DNA of 64,000 nt from BM506 sp031581485 (GCA_031581485.1 JAVLBA010000003.1:1-64000), one strand, 5' to 3'; positions 8,886 to 16,761 are shown, counted from the stretch's first letter. Translations and numbers: made by a program. The notes: generated by a model from the sequence alone, not told the origin.

Positions 8886-8945
8886 ATGCTACGCAAAACT
8901 CGCATAGATGCTCCGGGTGCCTTGCATCATTTTATCTGTCGTGTA
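8886..8945 (+). pseudogene. Fragment of a REP-associated tyrosine (Y1) transposase, N-terminus only
   Basis: Codons from 8886 read MLRKTRIDAPGALHHFICR. This matches the very characteristic start of RAYT/Y1 transposases (typically M-x-R-x-x-R-I-D-x-P-G-A-x-x-H-x-I-x-R). The similarity stops after about 20 codons, exactly where the REP-like GGGGTCAGGTTCAAATTAA motif begins. The HUH motif and the catalytic Tyr are absent, so this is a dead remnant. Confidence 0.7.
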
Positions 8946-8951
8946 AATTAT

Positions 8952-8970
8952 GGGGTCAGGTTCAAATTAA
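8952..8970. repeat. REP-like GGGGTCAG...AAATTAA motif
   Basis: GGGGTCAGGTTCAAATTAA lies directly after the transposase fragment. Close variants occur at 13791 and 21687, and related GGGGTCA sequence occurs at 32809. Association with a Y1 transposase remnant supports a REP/BIME-type origin. Confidence 0.5.
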
Positions 8971-9231
8971 AGCAGATTCGACATTCAGTCCGACATCCTG
9001 GTGCAGGCCGCGCATTTCCTTCCCGGGACATCCTGGGTCGCCTCTGCTGGTGCTCCGTACTCTCCCTTCCACTGTTTGGTTTTTGGGGATTTTGCCCGCA
9101 AAATCGTTGAAAGGGCTAAGAAATGACGAGGACACGTAGCGATAGTCCCTGGTTATACTCATATAGGGTTATTTTTTGTCTGCCTTTGATCTCTTCCAAT
9201 CTAAGATCGAAAAAAATATCAATTCAACGTT

Positions 9232-10578
9232 CTAGTTAGTACCTGTCGTCCTGTTTACTTCTGAAATATATCGATCAACATCAAATTTTCGACGGCAGCC
9301 GTTTTGGTTCATGTAACGGACCTTGCCAAAGACCAGTCGGCTGGGCCAGGCCCGATCATGGACACCGCCGATGCTCCAGGCAATGCCGCTGTAACCGTTT
9401 GGGTCGCGTCCATCCAGGGAATATTTGTCGTTTAAATAGATTGAAACGGACATGGCCTCTTCAGGGCAGGAAGTCCACTCCAGGATTTTCTTGGCCCAGT
9501 ACATCCGCAAGTAACCGTGCAGCTTGCCTTTATATGCAAGGTCCTGCTGGCAGGCGTTCCACAGCCTGTCAGCGGTTTCCGCCTGCTCAAACTGATCACG
9601 GCTATAGAGGTATTCACGCTTGTCGCGCCGATGGTCAGCATGGCTCTTCCTGGCCCAATCCGGAAAAGCTTCTACTGTGTCATACCTTTGATTGTAGTAG
9701 CAAAAATTATCTGCCAGCTCGCGCCGAACAATCAACTCCTCAAGGAAATCTTGCTTGGCCCCTTGCGGAGCTTGAGATCGTTCAACCTCCAGAGCCAGGC
9801 GCTGGGCTGACAGCTGGCCGAAATGAAGATAGGGTGAAAGGCCGGACTGGCCATTGAGGCAGGGGTCGTTTCTTCTGTCTGGATACCCTGCCAGACGATT
9901 TTGAATAAAATCCGTCATGGCTTGCCATGCCCCAGCTTCTCCTGGCACAAAAAAGGAGGACTCGGCTACTGATTGATCCCTGACCCTGTTGAGGATGGTT
10001 TTTACTTCAACGTTGCTTATGGGGCCGGCGGAAGGGAAAGGGTGGACAACCAAGGTGGGGAAATCAGTCAAAAAATCGGCCAGTTTGCTCTTTATTTTCG
10101 GCCTGATGGTGTAGGCTGCGTATTCCTGTTTATTCGAGGTCTGCCAGCAGGGGATGATGTTATGGCTGTCCACTTCATAAACCGACATGGAGGCCTGATC
10201 CAGAAGCTGATTTTTCCACTGATGTTTGATGCGTAAAGGGTCGAAATCGGTAACTACAGAACTGCAGTTCTCTTTAGTCAAAAATCGCGCCACCTCGTAA
10301 CCCGGATCTCCAAAGAGCAGATCAAAGCCTATATCCAAAGGTTTCAGAGTATGGGCAACCTCTTTCAGGCCTCTGGTCAGGAACCCGAAATGACGGAGAT
10401 TGGCTCCCAAAAAATCAGAGGTCAGGCAGAAAACCACCCGCAGATCCCGCTTTAGCTCCAGGGCAAGATGCTGGGCATAGAGCAGGGCCCAATTATCAGC
10501 AACCCGTTGATCCCTGCTCATCCAGTAATACACGGGGCCGGTTCCCAGAGTGCCGGCTGCCAGGAGCCGCACCCTCAT
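9232..10578 (-). CDS. phr: Class II CPD photolyase
   Basis: A flavoenzyme that uses light to split cyclobutane pyrimidine dimers. The N-terminal signature YYWMSRDQRVADNWALLYAQ and the C-terminal WSIGGVHDRAWPSRLVFGK with YMNQNGCRRKF are those of class II photolyases. Total length is about 448 residues. I chose the ATG at 10578 because AGGGGG lies eight bases upstream and RVRLL normally sits next to the start. An in-frame ATG at 10602 would overlap the upstream gene by 8 bases. It follows the Rph-like gene by 16 bases and is probably in one operon with it and the PNPOx-like gene. FAD is the expected cofactor. Confidence 0.93.
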   Translation of the reverse strand: MRVRLLAAGTLGTGPVYYWMSRDQRVADNWALLYAQHLALELKRDLRVVFCLTSDFLGANLRHFGFLTRGLKEVAHTLKPLDIGFDLLFGDPGYEVARFLTKENCSSVVTDFDPLRIKHQWKNQLLDQASMSVYEVDSHNIIPCWQTSNKQEYAAYTIRPKIKSKLADFLTDFPTLVVHPFPSAGPISNVEVKTILNRVRDQSVAESSFFVPGEAGAWQAMTDFIQNRLAGYPDRRNDPCLNGQSGLSPYLHFGQLSAQRLALEVERSQAPQGAKQDFLEELIVRRELADNFCYYNQRYDTVEAFPDWARKSHADHRRDKREYLYSRDQFEQAETADRLWNACQQDLAYKGKLHGYLRMYWAKKILEWTSCPEEAMSVSIYLNDKYSLDGRDPNGYSGIAWSIGGVHDRAWPSRLVFGKVRYMNQNGCRRKFDVDRYISEVNRTTGTN

Positions 10579-10594
10579 GGAATCGACCCCCTGC

Positions 10595-12793
10595 TCAGTC
10601 ATCGCCTTTTCCACCCAGGGTAACGATGCCAAGATACCCATCCACGGTAATAACCTGACCGCTGGTAATAAGCGTCATCGCCTCCGGAATACCAGTCACA
10701 CAGGGAATACCGTATTCACGGGCGATTATCGCACCGTGGATCAGCATGCCACCCCGTCTTTCGACAATGGCTGCCGCCAACGGCGCAACAAAGGTCATAT
10801 TAGGGTCAATGGCGTCTACAACAAGGATCTCGCCCTCTTGAAAAGATGCCAGATCACTGGGGTCTTGAATGAGCCGGCATGGTCCACGGGCGATGCCCCT
10901 GGCAGCGGGCTGCCCTGTGAGCTGGCGAGCCTTGATCTGAGTTTTAAGGGTGGTTGCCTCTTTGCTCTTTGCCGCACCGCTTGACACAGCATCTATTTTT
11001 TCACCGCGCAGGGCCTTAATAATACGCTCTGGTTCTGCCTTGCCAAACAGTGCCTGATCATCCAGCCTTTTTTTTGCTTCACTCACAGCAACAGCAAGCT
11101 GTTGTTCAATCTTGCCCAAATAAATATTATCGTCATCACGCAGGCGGTAGCTTGCTCGACCTAAGTCGAGTATCTCCTGGCCGGAAAAAGCAAGCTGGGC
11201 AAGACGTGCCTTTTCTAAAAAAAGCTTCACCTTTTCCTGAGCTGCCGTTTCCCTGGTGCTCTGCATTGGCTTCTTGGCAAATTGACCAAGCACGGCAAAG
11301 AGCATTTTTTGCGAGTCCTGCTCATCCACCAAGTCCGTCTGACTGCTGAAAAGGTTGCCGAACCCTCTTTTAAGCTGATTCAGCTTTACTAAAAACTCCT
11401 CATGGGTAATTGCCGACAAATACCCCCGGTTCAACTGCCCGGCCAGTTGGGGATCTTCATTGATTAAGGCAGCAAGCTCTGCCATCAGCTTGTTTCGTGC
11501 TGTACTCAGCATGGCATTGCCGGCAAGAAGCGAAACAAACTCAAAAGGTTCATCCGGTTTAATCAGGTCGTTATACACCTCACCAAAAAGCCTCATACCA
11601 TGAGCAAAGGGGATGAACTGCTGCCAATAGATATCAACCCATTTCTGATTGATGGCCATCCGCCGTTCGACTTCGGCGGCCAACTCCAGATCAGACATTG
11701 ACTCCAGCTTAATTTCCTCAAGTGCCTTGGCCTCCTCAGCCATGGCCGGTAGCTGGGTGCCCTCAATTTCCTGTTGCAGTTTGATGAGGTTCCCGAAACT
11801 GCGGTGCAGGCTGAAGTACCATGATCGCTCATCCTTTTGATCCCCGACAGCAAGGGACGTAACCGGTCTTGACTGCAGGACAATGAGCTTACCGTTGCTG
11901 AAAGTCCATTCACAATCCTGAGGGCAGCCAAAATACTTTTCAAGATCAAGGGCAAGATTGCCTACAGCGGCAAGCTCTTCATTGCTCAGGGACGGTTTTG
12001 CTGCCTGACTGCCGACAACCTCCTGCTTGTGGAGGCCATGCCCATCCCGTAAAATTGCTTGCCGGGGCTGATTCGCCTCGCTCAAAGAGAGCACTGAGCC
12101 ATTTTTTCGGTCCACAATCCAGCGATCAGGCTCGATCTCGCCGTCAACAAGGCCCTGATTAAAACCATAGACCGATTCGATTACCATTTGGCCGGGCTGG
12201 TCAGGATGCTGGCTAAAAACAATGCCTGACGTATCACTGTCGATCATATCCTGGATGACCACCGCCATGCGCGACTGCCGGGCATCAAGACCAAGTTCCT
12301 GACGGTAGAGAAGAGCCCGGTCGTTCCATAAGGATGCCCACACCTTCTTTATATGATCAAAAAGCTGCTCCACTCCCCGGATATCAAGATAAGACTCGTG
12401 GAGGCCGGCAAAGGATGTATGTCCGGCATCTTCGTCAGGCGCCGAGGAGCGAACCGCCATGGCTTTACCGACAAAATGACGTTCAACATATTCTCTGATT
12501 TGGCTGGCCAGTTGATCAGGGAACCTGCCATTGAGGAATAAATTACGGATACGCAGCGAGGCATCCCAAATCTCCTCCCATCGCATTTCTTTAAAATCCT
12601 TTCGCGCCAGTTCAAGCTGAATCTTCTCCCTGGCGCCATTGGCAGCAAGAAAATCATCATAGGCAGTGCTATGCAGACAGAGAGTAGCAGGTATGGAAAA
12701 TCCACCGTGGGCCAGACGCGCCAGGGCCGCGCCTTTGCCGCCCAGGAGGCTGACACTGTCAACACTGTTGGCTTTATTAAGCAAAGATATCAT
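10595..12793 (-). CDS. Dikinase related to rifampin phosphotransferase/PEP synthase, lacking the PEP barrel
   Basis: A 732-residue protein. An N-terminal ATP-grasp of the PPDK type spans about residues 1-315 (GGKGAALARL, AVRSSAPDEDAGHTSFAG, SGIVFSQHPDQPGQ, IVLQSRPVT). A middle helical region follows, then a C-terminal swivelling phosphohistidine domain with GGMLIHGAIIAREYGIPCV (catalytic His at 686). The PEP/pyruvate TIM barrel of true PEP synthase is missing. The order ATP-grasp, acceptor domain, His domain is that of rifampin phosphotransferase (Rph), which phosphorylates a small molecule. The real acceptor here is unknown. ATG at 12793 is preferred (GGA five to six bases upstream); 12799 is also possible. 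It overlaps the PNPOx-like gene. Confidence 0.8.
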   Translation of the reverse strand: MISLLNKANSVDSVSLLGGKGAALARLAHGGFSIPATLCLHSTAYDDFLAANGAREKIQLELARKDFKEMRWEEIWDASLRIRNLFLNGRFPDQLASQIREYVERHFVGKAMAVRSSAPDEDAGHTSFAGLHESYLDIRGVEQLFDHIKKVWASLWNDRALLYRQELGLDARQSRMAVVIQDMIDSDTSGIVFSQHPDQPGQMVIESVYGFNQGLVDGEIEPDRWIVDRKNGSVLSLSEANQPRQAILRDGHGLHKQEVVGSQAAKPSLSNEELAAVGNLALDLEKYFGCPQDCEWTFSNGKLIVLQSRPVTSLAVGDQKDERSWYFSLHRSFGNLIKLQQEIEGTQLPAMAEEAKALEEIKLESMSDLELAAEVERRMAINQKWVDIYWQQFIPFAHGMRLFGEVYNDLIKPDEPFEFVSLLAGNAMLSTARNKLMAELAALINEDPQLAGQLNRGYLSAITHEEFLVKLNQLKRGFGNLFSSQTDLVDEQDSQKMLFAVLGQFAKKPMQSTRETAAQEKVKLFLEKARLAQLAFSGQEILDLGRASYRLRDDDNIYLGKIEQQLAVAVSEAKKRLDDQALFGKAEPERIIKALRGEKIDAVSSGAAKSKEATTLKTQIKARQLTGQPAARGIARGPCRLIQDPSDLASFQEGEILVVDAIDPNMTFVAPLAAAIVERRGGMLIHGAIIAREYGIPCVTGIPEAMTLITSGQVITVDGYLGIVTLGGKGDD

Positions 12794-13259
12794 GGTCATC
12801 CGTCATATGCAGTTCCATAACGTGCTGAAAGTTATTAACCAGGATGTAACTTCGCACCGTCACCTGTAAAAAAGCGGTGGAAGGAGAATGAATGAACTCT
12901 TCAAGGTATGGGTGCCGAGTTAGATAGAGGGACCGACAGGCTGCAAGATCATCTTCCCCAACTTCACTGACGACACCCATAATAGTGACGGCCTCGGCCT
13001 GGTGAAAATCAACCTCGGTATTGCTGCGACTGTCCACCAACAGCGAGACACGCGGTTCTGATATGAGGTTGATAAATTTTCTGGTAGCCTTCGGAGTTAC
13101 AAAATAGATATGTCTCAAATCTTTGCTATGAGCAAAAGCAATCAGGCTACTATAGGGTTGGCCATGGCGCTGTGACGCCAAAACAGCTAAAAGCTGACTT
13201 TCCAGAAGGGCAGAAATTTTTTTACGAATTTCTTTTTCCGTTTCCTGAGGTTGAGTCAC
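12777..13259 (-). CDS. Pyridoxamine 5'-phosphate oxidase-like flavin-binding protein
   Basis: 160 residues from the GTG at 13259, which has AGGTG six bases upstream; a GTG at 13268 is possible. It has a split-barrel FMN-binding fold: LLAVLASQRHGQPYSSLIAF near the start, HIYFVTPKATRKFINL in the middle, then NPs-type beta strands ending VRSYILVNNFQHVMEL. Such proteins bind FMN, F420 or heme, and the substrate cannot be told from sequence. It is first in a minus-strand operon (PNPOx-like, Rph-like, photolyase) with a 17-bp overlap into the next gene. Confidence 0.75.
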   Translation of the reverse strand: MTQPQETEKEIRKKISALLESQLLAVLASQRHGQPYSSLIAFAHSKDLRHIYFVTPKATRKFINLISEPRVSLLVDSRSNTEVDFHQAEAVTIMGVVSEVGEDDLAACRSLYLTRHPYLEEFIHSPSTAFLQVTVRSYILVNNFQHVMELHMTDDHDIFA

Positions 13260-13341
13260 GATAATCACCTAATATAATTTATATTTTTTACCCGAACATT
13301 GTCTGCCCAAATTCCACCACTGGCCCATGCCACATTTTTCT

Positions 13342-13374
13342 TTGACAAATAATAGCAGTTTCCTATCCTATAAT
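13342..13374 (+). promoter_or_regulatory. Possible promoter of the micro-protein genes
   Basis: A perfect TATAAT at 13369-13374 lies 41 bases before the first small ORF. A perfect TTGACA lies at 13342-13347, but the spacing is 21 bases, too long for a standard sigma-70 promoter. The -10 may therefore work with another -35 or an activator. Confidence 0.3.
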
Positions 13375-13414
13375 ATCAACCTTATCTTGTTTATCTTAAC
13401 AAAAGAAGAGCATT

Positions 13415-13534
13415 ATGCCTGATCTAGAAAAATCCGGTGGCTACGAAAGTATGGTGTGGGTTCGGGACAAGGATGGCAAGGAGTATGCCTATAAGGTAAT
13501 GGAACCTTACAAGATTAACTCAACGAAAAGGTGA
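13415..13534 (+). CDS. 39-residue micro-protein with WVRDKDGKEYA motif
   Basis: Starts with ATG at 13415 after AAGAAGAG. The 39-residue product has MVWVRDKDGKEYAYKV at residues 13-28, the same core as the two 60-residue proteins at 13540 and 15025. The shared motif and the AGGTGA ribosome site linking its stop to the next start argue that it is a real gene. No function is known to me. The tail (EPYKINSTKR) lies inside the duplicated DNA segment, so a second copy of only this tail exists before the 15025 gene. Confidence 0.6.
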   Translation: MPDLEKSGGYESMVWVRDKDGKEYAYKVMEPYKINSTKR

Positions 13535-13728
13535 ACGTCATGGCCGATAAAGCACAAGGTGGATTCGGAAATTTGGTATGGGTTCGGGATAAAGACGGAA
13601 AAGAGTATGCTTGTTCCGTTGAAGCCCTAAAAGGTAATATCAAAACAAAAGAAGAGCTTACTGAGGAGGAAAGAGAAAATTGTACGGATGTAAGCACCAT
13701 CATTGGCACTGAGCGTTGGTAAATTTGG
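13491..13728 (+). repeat. Direct repeat, copy 1 (238 bp)
   Basis: Matches 14976-15213 at a constant offset of 1485 bases with no gaps and only about four or five differences (for example 13497, 13501, 13716, and near 13723). It contains the last 14 codons of the 39-residue gene and the whole 60-residue gene. Near-identity indicates a recent duplication or gene conversion. Confidence 0.95.
13540..13722 (+). CDS. 60-residue micro-protein with WVRDKDGKEYA motif, copy 1
   Basis: ATG at 13540 has AGGTGA five bases upstream; a GTG nine bases earlier is less likely. The product starts MADKAQGGFGNLVWVRDKDG, continues through an Asp/Glu/Lys-rich helix-like segment, and ends CTDVSTIIGTERW. It has two Cys and no signal peptide. 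The protein encoded at 15025 is identical. A terminator follows. Conserved, soluble and acidic, it may be a small regulatory or adaptor protein, but nothing in the sequence assigns a role. Confidence 0.75.
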   Translation: MADKAQGGFGNLVWVRDKDGKEYACSVEALKGNIKTKEELTEEERENCTDVSTIIGTERW

Positions 13729-13745
13729 CCAGCAAACAACAGCCC

Positions 13746-13780
13746 AAACCCGCTTTGTGATTAACAGAGCGGGGTTTTTT
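13746..13780 (+). terminator. Rho-independent terminator after micro-protein copy 1
   Basis: AAACCCGCT (13746-13754) pairs with AGCGGGGTTT (13768-13777) around a 13-base loop, followed by a T-run to 13780. It ends the transcript of the 39- and 60-residue genes. Confidence 0.85.
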
Positions 13781-13790
13781 TATAAATTAT

Positions 13791-13856
13791 GGGGTTCGAG
13801 TCAAATTAAAACAGGGAATAGAGTAAGCTGATACTCGTTTAATTTTACTCTGGCCC
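13791..13856. repeat. Complete REP-like cruciform
   Basis: Imperfect inverted repeat. The left arm GGGGTTCGAGTCAAATTAAA (13791-13810) faces GTTTAATTTTACTCTGGCCC (13837-13856). Inside it is a small perfect hairpin, GAGTA (13821-13825) with TACTC (13832-13836). Its arms match the motifs at 8952 and 21687. It lies downstream of a terminator, a usual REP position. Confidence 0.6.
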
Positions 13857-14029
13857 GGACAACAGCAGTTAATGCCTTGATATTTTTCCATATTTTTTAT
13901 CTGTTCAATGCCCGTTATCTAAAGGCACCCGTCCTTACTGGTCTTTGGCCTTGTTGAAATTGAGAAGGTGATTGTACGACGAAATGAAAATAGCGCCTGC
14001 GTGAAATGGCTGATCTGTTCAATCTTACC

Positions 14030-14887
14030 TCATTGCAAAGAAAGCAGGTACGTTCGCAAGTTTTTTGTTTGGTCGTCCAAGCCCAGCTTGCGGCGCAGAT
14101 TCTTACGATGGAAGCTGATGGTGTTCACCGACACCCCCATAACATCGGCGATCTCCTGGCTGCTCTTGCCCTGGCGCACTAACGAGGCCACGTCAAGCTC
14201 TTGCGGAGTGACAAGCAAATGAAGAGATGACAGTTTATTTAAAAAAGGCGAGGCGATATCGTTAAGATTTTTTTCTATGATATCCACCAATACTTCATCT
14301 CGGCCCTTCATTTGAGCCTCTTTCAACTTCTCCACATAGGGCAGCACCAGGTTCTTGATGTTGGCTGCTATGCGCTGCTCAAGTTCCGCCAGATCACGGT
14401 CTCGATGGTCAAGCAAGACTTTTAAAGCAATATTAGCCTCTTCCAATTTGTCACTTTTTCCACGCAATTCTGCTTCTTTGACGCGAAGATCCTCTTGCGC
14501 CAGGAAAAGGGATGTAATGTTTTCATGGACAACGACAACCCAATTTTTGCCTTCACCAAGATGGTAGGGCAGTATTCTAAGATTAAACCACCGCTTTTTT
14601 GTTGGAGTGTGACAGGGATATTGGGCAACAAACTCCAGCAGATCTCCGTTTAATATCTTTTGAATGCCCAGGGCAACAAGCGCTCCTTCCTCTTCACCGG
14701 AATCTCTTGCCAGCTCACAAATATGCAGATAGTTGACACCTATGCAGTCGATTTTGCCTTCGAAACCATTGTCAGAAGCAAAATTCTGCCAGGCCCTGTT
14801 CGTCTCGACAATAATTCCTTGCTCATCAAGAACAGCAACATGGGCTGAGAGAGAGTTGACGATCCCCTGATATAAACTATTGTCCAC
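14030..14887 (-). CDS. PAS-domain LuxR-type transcriptional regulator
   Basis: About 285 residues. An N-terminal PAS/PAC sensor spans roughly residues 8-130 (VAVLDEQGIIVETNRAWQNF; RWFNLRILPYH; VVVHENIT). A coiled-coil at about 135-180 (KEAELRGKSDKLEEANIALK) follows, and then a LuxR HTH at the C-terminus (LVTPQELDVASLVRQGKSSQ; VSVNTISFHRKNLRRKLGL). No receiver domain is present, so the PAS domain should sense the signal itself. The GTG at 14887 is preferred, since GGAG at 14893-14896 gives five-base spacing; the GTG at 14893 overlaps that site. It sits alone on the minus strand between the two micro-protein copies and is the obvious candidate regulator of this neighbourhood. Confidence 0.88.
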   Translation of the reverse strand: MDNSLYQGIVNSLSAHVAVLDEQGIIVETNRAWQNFASDNGFEGKIDCIGVNYLHICELARDSGEEEGALVALGIQKILNGDLLEFVAQYPCHTPTKKRWFNLRILPYHLGEGKNWVVVVHENITSLFLAQEDLRVKEAELRGKSDKLEEANIALKVLLDHRDRDLAELEQRIAANIKNLVLPYVEKLKEAQMKGRDEVLVDIIEKNLNDIASPFLNKLSSLHLLVTPQELDVASLVRQGKSSQEIADVMGVSVNTISFHRKNLRRKLGLDDQTKNLRTYLLSLQ

Positions 14888-14975
14888 ATGCACTCCTTTT
14901 TGATAGTTTTTACTATTAATTATCTATCAATTTGCCTGTATTGTTTTTGCACCAATCCCTGCTTAAAGTCAATAC

Positions 14976-15213
14976 ATAAGGCAATGAAACCTTACAAGAT
15001 TAACTCAACGAAAAGGTGAACGTCATGGCCGATAAAGCACAAGGTGGATTCGGAAATTTGGTATGGGTTCGGGATAAAGACGGAAAAGAGTATGCTTGTT
15101 CCGTTGAAGCCCTAAAAGGTAATATCAAAACAAAAGAAGAGCTTACTGAGGAGGAAAGAGAAAATTGTACGGATGTAAGCACCATCATTGGCACTGAGCG
15201 CTGGTAACTTTGT
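14976..15213 (+). repeat. Direct repeat, copy 2 (238 bp)
   Basis: Second copy of the segment at 13491-13728. It contains a truncated 3' end of the 39-residue gene and a complete 60-residue gene. Because only the tail of the 39-residue gene is present, this copy is probably the derived one. Confidence 0.95.
15025..15207 (+). CDS. 60-residue micro-protein with WVRDKDGKEYA motif, copy 2
   Basis: The protein is identical to that encoded at 13540-13722 and has the same AGGTGA ribosome site before the ATG. The coding DNA differs by a single silent-frame position near the end (GTT versus GCT context at the Arg-Trp codons). Downstream is a different hairpin (15216-15247) rather than the terminator of copy 1, so expression may differ. 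Its function is unknown. Confidence 0.75.
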   Translation: MADKAQGGFGNLVWVRDKDGKEYACSVEALKGNIKTKEELTEEERENCTDVSTIIGTERW

Positions 15214-15215
15214 AA

Positions 15216-15247
15216 GAGTCGCACTCTTTAAGAGAAGAGTGCGACTC
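15216..15247. terminator. 13-bp perfect hairpin after micro-protein copy 2
   Basis: GAGTCGCACTCTT (15216-15228) is perfectly inverted at 15235-15247 with a 6-base loop. No T-run follows. It may therefore be a weak terminator, an mRNA-stabilising 3' structure, or a protein-binding palindrome. Confidence 0.6.
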
Positions 15248-15267
15248 CATATTTAAAGAAGAACGAC

Positions 15268-15369
15268 ATGAAACATTGCAGCTTGGATAATTTTAAAGAG
15301 ATCCTCCTTTCATGGATTAAGGACAAATATATCCGCAAGTTAAAAGTGGGTCTGCAAGGACCTTTCTGA
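15268..15369 (+). CDS. Possible 33-residue ORF
   Basis: ATG at 15268 preceded by AAAGAAGAA. It encodes a basic 33-residue peptide (starts MKHCSLDNFKEILLSWIKDK). It has no relatives in the window and may be chance. It is listed only because the region is otherwise empty and the ribosome site is good. Confidence 0.2.
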   Translation: MKHCSLDNFKEILLSWIKDKYIRKLKVGLQGPF

Positions 15370-15443
15370 ACAACTGATTTCTGTCCAGTGTAATTCTTGA
15401 AATAAAATAATGATAACAATGAGTAATACCTAGGAGAACTCGA

Positions 15444-15839
15444 ATGGAACTGAAAGAATATTTCTCAGATATAAAAGGCGTTGGTGTATTGGCAACAAGT
15501 GATGGAGTAGGCGTAGTTAATGCAGCAATATACTCTCGACCTCATGTTGAGGATAAAGACATTGTCGCATTTATCATGCGAGAGCATTTAACCCATAAAA
15601 ACTTGCAGGAAAACCGGCACGCTAATTATCTCTTCCTTGAGGATGGCCAAGGCTATCAGGGAGTGCGTCTCTTTATGACCAAAATAGACGAGACTAACGA
15701 CTCCGATCTCATCCAGGCCATGACTAGGCGGCACCTTACCCCAGAAGAGGACTGCAAGAAGGGGCCTAAACATGTAGTACGGTTTCAGGTGGACAAGGTC
15801 CTCAAACTTGTTGGTGGCGAAGAAATTCCTCTGGAGTAA
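15444..15839 (+). CDS. Pyridoxamine 5'-phosphate oxidase-family flavoprotein
   Basis: 131 residues with TAGGAGAAC before the ATG. Split-barrel features are GVGVLATSDGVGVVNAAIYS at the start, FIMREHLTHKNLQENRHANY, then YLFLEDGQGYQGVRLFM. This is a short single-domain member that probably binds FMN. It is the second PNPOx-fold protein within 3 kb and is not closely similar to the one at 12777. It stands 5' of the cyclopropane-fatty-acid cluster, but about 140 bases separate them, so co-transcription is uncertain. Confidence 0.75.
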   Translation: MELKEYFSDIKGVGVLATSDGVGVVNAAIYSRPHVEDKDIVAFIMREHLTHKNLQENRHANYLFLEDGQGYQGVRLFMTKIDETNDSDLIQAMTRRHLTPEEDCKKGPKHVVRFQVDKVLKLVGGEEIPLE

Positions 15840-15978
15840 TTGGCGGAATTTCTATATTCGTCACCACAAAAAAACATAATTTGAGTGTTGGGGCTTTTTT
15901 TTATACATTTAAGGAGTTAGGCAATGCCCATATTGTGCCTTGATGCTCTCTGGGCATAAACAAAGGAAGGCGTCTGTT

Positions 15979-16761
15979 ATGATTCGACTGCTGGCAATGG
16001 AACTGATTTTTATGTTTGCCTTTATGAGCCTCTGGTTCGCCATTGCCCTGTGGCGCAAACGAAACGACATTGCCGACATTGTTTGGGGTCTTGGTTTTAT
16101 TGTCGCCACTTTGGTAGCTATCGTTATCAACTGGCCCATTTCAGGAAGGGCGTGGCTGGTAAGCGCTCTCGTTTTAATCTGGGGCGGGAGGCTGGCAATC
16201 CGCATCTTTCTTCGTAGCCGGGGCAAGGGGGAAGACAGGCGTTACAAGGAATGGCGAGAAAAATGGGGTAAACATTTCCTCATCGGCTCTTTCCTGCAAG
16301 TCTTTATGCTCCAGGGTTTACTCATCCTGATCATTGCCAGCCCTGTTCTTCTGGTTATCCATTCAGGTAATACTTCTCTCAACCTTTTGGATTTCATTGG
16401 CGTCCTGATCTGGCTCATTGGCTTTAGTTTTGAAATGATGGGCGACTACCAGCTTGACCGCTTCACTCAAAACCCTGCCAACAAGGGCAAGGTCATGAAA
16501 TATGGCCTGTGGCGCTACAGCAGACACCCAAATTATTTCGGTGAGGTTCTGCTTTGGTGGGGTTTTTTCACAATGGCTCTGTCCGTGGACATGGGTTGGC
16601 TGAGCCTGATCGGGCCACTGACCATTACTTTTTTGATCCTCAAGGTCTCCGGCATCCCCCTGGCTGAAAAAAGATTAAAAAATAAACCAGAATTTCAAGA
16701 GTATATGCAAAAAACCAGCGTCTTTATTCCGCTTCCGCCCAAAAAGGAGAATCCGTCATGA
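15979..16761 (+). CDS. DUF1295 membrane protein (steroid 5-alpha-reductase-like fold)
   Basis: 260 residues, multi-pass inner-membrane protein. DUF1295 hallmarks are DIVWGLGFIVATLVAI, the loop RRYKEWREKWGK, and the C-terminal YGLWRYSRHPNYFGEVLLWW, which is the isoprenylcysteine-methyltransferase/5-alpha-reductase-type cofactor-binding motif. Start at 15979 is chosen for GGAAGG eight bases upstream; the frame opens 13 codons earlier without a signal. It is first in a tight cluster with DUF2177, an FAD oxidoreductase, DUF1365, Cfa and DUF2878. This set recurs in bacteria near cyclopropane-fatty-acid synthase. The reaction is unknown, probably lipid modification. Confidence 0.85.
   Translation: MIRLLAMELIFMFAFMSLWFAIALWRKRNDIADIVWGLGFIVATLVAIVINWPISGRAWLVSALVLIWGGRLAIRIFLRSRGKGEDRRYKEWREKWGKHFLIGSFLQVFMLQGLLILIIASPVLLVIHSGNTSLNLLDFIGVLIWLIGFSFEMMGDYQLDRFTQNPANKGKVMKYGLWRYSRHPNYFGEVLLWWGFFTMALSVDMGWLSLIGPLTITFLILKVSGIPLAEKRLKNKPEFQEYMQKTSVFIPLPPKKENPS

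Larger units (their letters stand above)
8717..9231. other. Gene-poor stretch with transposase and REP debris
   Basis: 515 bases without an intact gene. It contains a 20-codon remnant of a Y1/REP-associated transposase (8886-8945) followed directly by a GGGGTCAGG-type motif (8952-8970). The rest, including the 3' flank of the photolyase gene, shows nothing I can support. Confidence 0.6.

Noticed and set aside
9001..9230. A gene between the transposase fragment and the photolyase gene
   Set aside because: The short frames on both strands have no family features and no ribosome sites.
13785..13810. GGGGTTCGAGTCAAA as a possible tRNA T-arm
   Set aside because: It is one arm of a longer palindrome and there is no anticodon or acceptor arm upstream.
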